This document shows, in pieces, positions 58,401-64,000 of a stretch of 64,000 nucleotides of DNA; the stretch's first letter is position 1, and each line of letters starts with the position of its first letter. A program made the translations under genes and the position numbers. The notes under the pieces were generated by a model. It made no database searches and was not told the DNA's origin. It saw only the letters and a list, made by a program, of their open reading frames with translations. Source of the DNA: Crossaster papposus (taxonomy: Eukaryota > Echinodermata > Asteroidea > Velatida > Solasteridae). The stretch spans positions 62,001-126,000 of the forward strand of contig JBAIAA010000786.1 in the NCBI GenBank assembly GCA_037893245.1. Reading direction: 5' to 3'.

Positions 58401-61400
58401 GGCGAGAATTCTACCACTGACAAACCGGTGCTTCGCACGATTTCCTAAACACTCATTCCAGTTCAAAATACAATATTTAGAAAAATACATGTTAACAAAA
58501 TTGCACCGGCCGGGAATCGAACCCGGGCCTCCCGCGTGGCAGGCGAGAATTCTACCACTGAACCACCGGTGCTTCGCACGATTTCCTAAACACTCATTCC
58601 AGTTGAAAATACAATATTTAGAAAAATACATGTTAACAAAATTGCACCGGCCGGGAATCGAACCCGGGCCTCCCGCGTGGCAGCCGAGAATTCTACCACT
58701 GAACCACCGGTGCTTCGCACGATTTCCTAAACACTCATTCCAGTTGAAAATACAATATTTAGAAAAATACATGTTAACAAAATTGCACCGGCAGGGAATC
58801 GAACCCGGGCCTCCCGCGTGGCAGGCGAGAATTCTACCACTGAACCACCGGTGCTTCGCACGATTTCCTAAACACTCATTCCAGTTGAAAATACAATATT
58901 TAGAAAAATACATGTTAACAAAATTGCACCGGCCGGGAATCGAACCCGGGCCTCCCGCGTGGCAGGCGAGAATTCTACCACTGAACCACCGGTGCTTCGC
59001 ACGATTTCCTAAACACTCATGCCAGTTAAATATACAATATTTAGAAAAATACATGTTAACAAAATTGCACCGGCCGGGAATCGAACCCGGGCCTCCCGCG
59101 TGGCAGGCGGGAATTCTACCACTGAACCACCGGTGCTTCGCACGACTTCCTAAACACTCATTCCAGTTGAAAATACAATATTTAGAAAAATACATGTTAA
59201 CAAAATTGCACCGGCCGGGAATCGAACCCGGGCCTCCCGCGTGGCAGGCGAGAATTCTACCACTGAACCACCGGTGCTTCGCACGATTTCCTAAACACTC
59301 ATTTCAGTTGAAAATACAATATTTAGAAAAATACATGTTAACAAAATTGCACCGGCCGGGAATCGAACCCGGGCCTCCCGCGTGGCAGGCGAGAATTCTA
59401 CCACTGAACCACCGGTGCTTCGCACGATTTCCTAAACACTCATTTCAGTTGAAAATACAATATTTAGAAAAATACATGTTAACAAAATTGCACCGGCCGG
59501 GAATCGAACCCGGGCCTCCCGCGTGGCAGGCGAGAATTCTACCACTGACAAACCGGTGCTTCGCACGATTTCCTAAACACTCATTCCAGTTCAAAATACA
59601 ATATTTAGAAAAATACATGTTAACAAAATTGCACCGGCCGGGAATCGAACCCGGGCCTCCCGCGTGGCAGGCGAAAATTCTACCACTGAACCACCGGTGC
59701 TTCGCACGATTTCCTAAACACTCATTCCAGTTGAAAATACAATATTTAGAAAAATACATGTTAACAAAATTGCACCGGCCGGGAATCGAACCCGGGCCTC
59801 CCGCGTGGCAGCCGAGAATTCTACCACTGAACCACCGGTGCTTCGCACGATTTCCTAAACACTCATTCCAGTTGAAAATACAATATTTAGAAAAATACAT
59901 GTTAACAAAATTGCACCGGCCGGGAATCGAACCCGGGCCTCCCGCGTGGCAGGCGAGAATTCTACCACTGAACCACCGGTGCTTCGCACGATTTCCTAAA
60001 CACTCATTCCAGTTGAAAATACAATATTTAGAAAAATACATGTTAACAAAATTGCACCGGCCGGGAATCGAACCCGGGCCTCCCGCGTGGCAGGCGAGAA
60101 TTCTACCACTGAACCACCGGTGCTTCGCACGATTTCCTAAACACTCATGCCAGTTAAATATACAATATTTAGAAAAATACATGTTAACAAATTTGCACCG
60201 GCCGGGAATCGAACCCGGGCCTCCCGCGTGGCAGGCGAGAATTCTACCACTGAACCACCGGTGCTTCGCACGATTTCCTAAACACTCATTCCAGTTGAAA
60301 ATACAATATTTAGAAAAATACATGTTAACAAAATTGCACCGGCCGGGAATCGAACCCGGGCCTCCCGCGTGGCAGGCGAGAATGCTACCACTGAACCACC
60401 GGTGCTTCGCACGATTTCCTAAACACTCATTTCAGTTGAAAATACAATATTTAGAAAAATACATGTTAACAAAATTTCACCGGCCGGGAATCGAACCCGG
60501 GCCTCCCGCGTGGCAGGCGAGAATTCTACCACTGAACCACCGGTGCTTCGCACGATTTCCTAAACACTCATTCCAGATGAAAATACAATATTTAGAAAAA
60601 TACATGTTAACAAAATTGCACCGGCCGGGAATCGAACCCGGGCCTCCCGCGTGGCAGGCGAGAATTCTACCACTGAACCACCGGTGCTTCGCACGATTTC
60701 CTAAACACTCATGCCAGTTGAAAATACAATATTTAGAAAAATACATGTTAACAAAATTGCACCGGCCGGGAATCGAACCCGGGCCTCCCGCGTGGCAGGC
60801 GAAAATTCTACCACTGAACCACCGGTGCTACGCACGACTTCCTAAACACTCATTCCAGTTGAAAATACAATATTTAGAAAAATACATGTTAACAAAACTG
60901 CACCGGCCGGGAATCGAACCCGGGCCTCCCGCGTGGCAGGCGAGAATTCTACCACTGAACCACCGGTGCTTCGCACGATTTCCTAAACACTCATTCCAGT
61001 TGAAAATACAATATTTAGAAAAATACATGTTAACAAAATTGCACCGGCCGGGAATCGAACCCGGGCCTCCCGCGTGGCAGGCGAGAATGCTACCACTGAA
61101 CCACCGGTGCTTCGCACGATTTCCTAAACACTCATTTCAGTTGAAAATACAATATTTAGAAAAATACATGTTAACAAAATTTCACCGGCCGGGAATCGAA
61201 CCCGGGCCTCCCGCGTGGCAGGCGAGAATTCTACCACTGAACCACCGGTGCTTCGCACGATTTCCTAAACACTCATTCCAGATGAAAATACAATATTTAG
61301 AAAAATACATGTTAACAAAATTGCACCGGCCGGGAATCGAACCCGGGCCTCCCGCGTGGCAGGCGAGAATTCTACCACTGAACCACCGGTGCTTCGCACG

Positions 61401-61885
61401 ATTTCCTAAACACTCATGCCAGTTGAAAATACAATATTTAGAAAAATACATGTTAACAAAATTGCACCGGCCGGGAATCGAACCCGGGCCTCCCGCGTGG
61501 CAGGCGAAAATTCTACCACTGAACCACCGGTGCTACGCACGACTTCCTAAACACTCATTCCAGTTGAAAATACAATATTTAGAAAAATACATGTTAACAA
61601 AACTGCACCGGCCGGGAATCGAACCCGGGCCTCCCGCGTGGCAGGCGAGAATTCTACCACTGAACCACCGGTGCTTCGCACGATTTCCTAAACACTCATT
61701 TCAGTTGAAAATACAATATTTAGAAAAATACATGTTAACAAAATTGCACCGGCCGGGAATCGAACCCGGGCCTCCCGCGTGGCAGGCGAGAATTCTACCA
61801 CTGAACCGCCGGTGCTTCGCACGATTTCCTAAACACTCATTTCAGTTGAAAATACAATATTTAGAAAAATACATGTTAACAAAAT

Positions 61886-61956
61886 TGCACCGGCCGGGAA
61901 TCGAACCCGGGCCTCCCGCGTGGGAGGCGAGAATTCTACCACTGAACCACCGGTGC
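61886..61956 (-). tRNA. tRNA-Gly(CCC), copy 5
   Basis: G34C, otherwise consensus. First of two adjacent CCC genes. Confidence 0.88.
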
Positions 61957-62026
61957 TTCGCACGATTTCCTAAACACTCATTACAGTTGAAAATACAATA
62001 TTTAGAAACATACATGTTAACAAAAT

Positions 62027-62097
62027 TGCACCGGCCGGGAATCGAACCCGGGCCTCCCGCGTGGGAGGCGAGAATTCTACCACTGAACCACCGGTGC
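62027..62097 (-). tRNA. tRNA-Gly(CCC), copy 6
   Basis: G34C, otherwise consensus, directly next to copy 5. The spacer just left of it has unique changes (CATTACAG, AGAAACATAC). Confidence 0.88.
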
Positions 62098-62449
62098 TTC
62101 GCACGATTTCCTAAACACTCATTTCAGTTGAAAATACAATATTTAGAAAAATACATGTTAACAAAATTGCACCGGCCGGGAATCGAACCCGGGCCTACCG
62201 CGTGGCAGGCGAAAATTCTACCACTGAACCACCGGTGCTTCGCACGATTTCCTAAACACTCATTTCAGTTGAAAATACAATATTTAGAAAAATAAATGTT
62301 AACAAAATTGCACCGGCCGGGAATCGAACCCGGGCCTCCCGCGTGGCAGGCGAGAATTCTACCACTGAACCACCGGTGCTTCGCACGATTTCCTAAACAC
62401 TCATTTCAGTTGAAAATACAATATTTAGAAAAATACATGTTAACAAAAT

Positions 62450-62520
62450 TGCACCGGCCGGGAATCGAATCCGGGCCTCCCGCGTGGGAGGCGAGAATTC
62501 TACCACTGAACCACCGGTGC
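62450..62520 (-). tRNA. tRNA-Gly(CCC), copy 7, box B altered
   Basis: G34C together with G53A (CGAATCCGGG on plus), which changes GGTTCGA to GATTCGA in box B and breaks the G53-C61 pair. Reduced Pol III transcription is likely. Confidence 0.8.
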
Positions 62521-62590
62521 TTCGCACGATTTCCTAAACACTCATTTCAGTTGAAAATACAATATTTAGAAAAATACATGTTAACAAAAT

Positions 62591-62661
62591 TGCACCGGCC
62601 GGGAATCGAACCCGGGCCTCCCGCGTGGGAGGCGAGAATTCTACCACTGAACCACCGGTGC
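62591..62661 (-). tRNA. tRNA-Gly(CCC), copy 8
   Basis: G34C, otherwise consensus; paired with copy 7. Confidence 0.88.
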
Positions 62662-63295
62662 TTCGCACGATTTCCTAAACACTCATTTCAGTTGAAAATA
62701 CAATATTTAGAAAAATACATGTTAACAAAATTGCACCGGCCGGGAATCGAACCCGGGCCTACCGCGTGGCAGGCGAAAATTCTACCACTGAACCACCGGT
62801 GCTTCGCACGATTTCCTAAACACTCATTTCAGTTGAAAATACAATATTTAGAAAAATACATGTTAACAAAATTGCACCGGCCGGGAATCGAACCCGGGCC
62901 TCCCGCGTGGCAGGCGAGAATTCTACCACTGAACCACCGGTGCTTCGCACGATTTCCTAAACACTCATTCCAGTTGAAAATACAATATTTAGAAAAATAC
63001 ATGTTAACAAAATTGCACCGGCCGGGAATCGAACCCGGGCCTCCCGCGTGGCAGGCGAGAATGCTACCACTGAACCACCGGTGCTTCGCACGATTTCCTA
63101 AACACTCATTTCAGTTGAAAATACAATATTTAGAAAAATACATGTTAACAAAATTTCACCGGCCGGGAATCGAACCCGGGCCTCCCGCGTGGCAGGCGAG
63201 AATTCTACCACTGAACCACCGGTGCTTCGCACGATTTCCTAAACACTCATTCCAGTTGAAAAAAAAATATTTAGAAAAATACATGTTAACAAAAT

Positions 63296-63366
63296 TGCAC
63301 CGGCCGGGAATCGAATCCGGGCCTCCCGCGTGGGAGGCGAGAATTCTACCACTGAACCACCGGTGC
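63296..63366 (-). tRNA. tRNA-Gly(CCC), copy 9, box B altered
   Basis: Same G34C + G53A combination as copy 7, exactly 846 bp (six units) away, so it is a segmental duplicate. Confidence 0.8.
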
Positions 63367-63436
63367 TTCGCACGATTTCCTAAACACTCATTTCAGTTGA
63401 AAATACAATATTTAGAAAAATACATGTTAACAAAAT

Positions 63437-63507
63437 TGCACCGGCCGGGAATCGAACCCGGGCCTCCCGCGTGGGAGGCGAGAATTCTACCACTGAACCA
63501 CCGGTGC
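63437..63507 (-). tRNA. tRNA-Gly(CCC), copy 10
   Basis: G34C, otherwise consensus; the six-unit duplicate of copy 8. Confidence 0.88.
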
Positions 63508-64000
63508 TTCGCACGATTTCCTAAACACTCATTTCAGTTGAAAATACAATATTTAGAAAAATACATGTTAACAAAATTGCACCGGCCGGGAATCGAACCC
63601 GGGCCTACCGCGTGGCAGGCGAAAATTCTACCACTGAACCACCGGTGCTTCGCACGATTTCCTAAACACTCATTTCAGTTGAAAATACAATATTTAGAAA
63701 AATACATGTTAACAAAATTGCACCGGCCGGGAATCGAACCCGGGCCTCCCGCGTGGCAGGCGAGAATTCTACCACTGAACCACCGGTGCTTCGCACGATT
63801 TCCTAAACACTCATTCCAGTTGAAAATACAATATTTAGAAAAATACATGTTAACAAAATTGCACCGGCCGGGAATCGAACCCGGGCCTCCCGCGTGGCAG
63901 GCGAGAATGCTACCACTGAACCACCGGTGCTTCGCACGATTTCCTAAACACTCATTTCAGTTGAAAATACAATATTTAGAAAAATACATGTTAACAAAAT

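Larger units (their letters stand above)
55541..63930 (-). tRNA. tRNA-Gly block 9: 60 genes in uninterrupted register
   Basis: Starts at 55541 + 141n, n = 0-59, with no length change at all over 8.4 kb. Anticodon GCC except for six CCC genes from 61886 onward. A72 genes (AAAATTTCACC on plus) recur near 56.67, 57.66, 60.48, 61.18 and 63.16 kb; C31-to-G31 genes lie near 58.65 and 59.78 kb. After the last gene the 70-bp spacer runs into the window edge. Confidence 0.94.
20984..64000 (-). repeat. Tandem tRNA-Gly gene array, 141-bp unit, 302 complete units plus a fragment
   Basis: The unit is 71 nt of tRNA-Gly plus 70 bp of spacer. On the minus strand, GCAYCGG opens the acceptor, GGTTCGATTCC is box B, and the gene ends CCGGTGCA followed by ATTTTG (terminator). 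The spacer has a second T5 run and an AT-rich AATATTGTATTTTC about 35-50 bp upstream of the next gene. Distances between units are 141 bp except for +6 (twice), +18 (17 times), +13, +1 and six single-base losses. Summing these from 21093 to 63860 gives 302 units. The array runs off the right edge. Confidence 0.97.

Noticed and set aside
34751-61451. Minus-strand frames such as MYFSKYCIFNWNECLGNRAK and RSTGGSVVEFSPATREARV
   Set aside because: Sense-strand translations of the same tRNA units; SVVEFSPATREARV is a typical spurious protein from glycine tRNA genes.
54028-62295. A 2,755-codon open frame of 47-residue repeats (MLTKLHRPGIEPGPPAWQAR type) and similar frames at 21227-53959
   Set aside because: It is the antisense reading of tRNA-Gly genes plus spacer. 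The unit length is a multiple of three, and the conserved columns follow the tRNA stems and promoter boxes rather than codon positions.
20984-64000. CRISPR-like array of regular repeats
   Set aside because: Repeats and spacers are both conserved, the unit folds as a tRNA, and the host is eukaryotic.

Overview
This is a metazoan nuclear window: spliced exons with canonical GT/AG borders, long repeat-rich introns, SINE/LINE/DNA-transposon debris and a vertebrate-like replication gene. The mixture (CR1/Jockey-type LINE tail, tRNA-headed SINEs, hAT-like and piggyBac-like elements) suggests a marine invertebrate, perhaps a deuterostome. The species cannot be fixed from sequence alone.

Positions 1-20.4 kb hold the 5' half of one gene on the minus strand, WDHD1 (AND-1/Ctf4), which couples the replicative helicase to DNA polymerase alpha. 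I could reconstruct eleven coding exons (17150 down to 17) whose phases all fit, giving 521 codons; the gene continues beyond the left edge. Exons 1-7 encode the N-terminal WD40 propeller, exons 8-9 an acidic linker, and exons 10-11 the start of the second (SepB-like) propeller. A 5' non-coding exon with an E2F-type site lies near 20 kb. The introns carry two tandem repeats that copied an exon/intron border of this gene: a 43-bp minisatellite with about 47 copies of the exon 9 splice donor, and an 83-bp repeat carrying the exon 8 acceptor region. They also hold a 16-bp G-quadruplex-prone minisatellite, hAT-like, piggyBac-like and TA-flanked elements, SINEs whose tRNA-like heads are tandemly multiplied, and a LINE 3' end.

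From 20984 to the right edge (43 kb, still running at 64000) the window is a single tandem array of tRNA-Gly genes on the minus strand. The unit is 141 bp: a 71-nt tRNA plus a 70-bp spacer with its own TTTT terminator and an AT-rich upstream element. Register arithmetic gives 302 units plus one 5'-half fragment at the left boundary. Nearly all have anticodon GCC; ten have CCC, two have GAC (a valine anticodon), one has ACC, and five have lost the conserved U33. Nested multi-unit duplications (5, 6, 7, 8, 13 units and larger) show expansion by unequal exchange. Because 141 is a multiple of 3, the array contains enormous spurious open reading frames; none is a protein gene.

WDHD1 and the tRNA array lie on the same strand, and the array starts about 0.6-0.9 kb upstream of the likely WDHD1 first exon.
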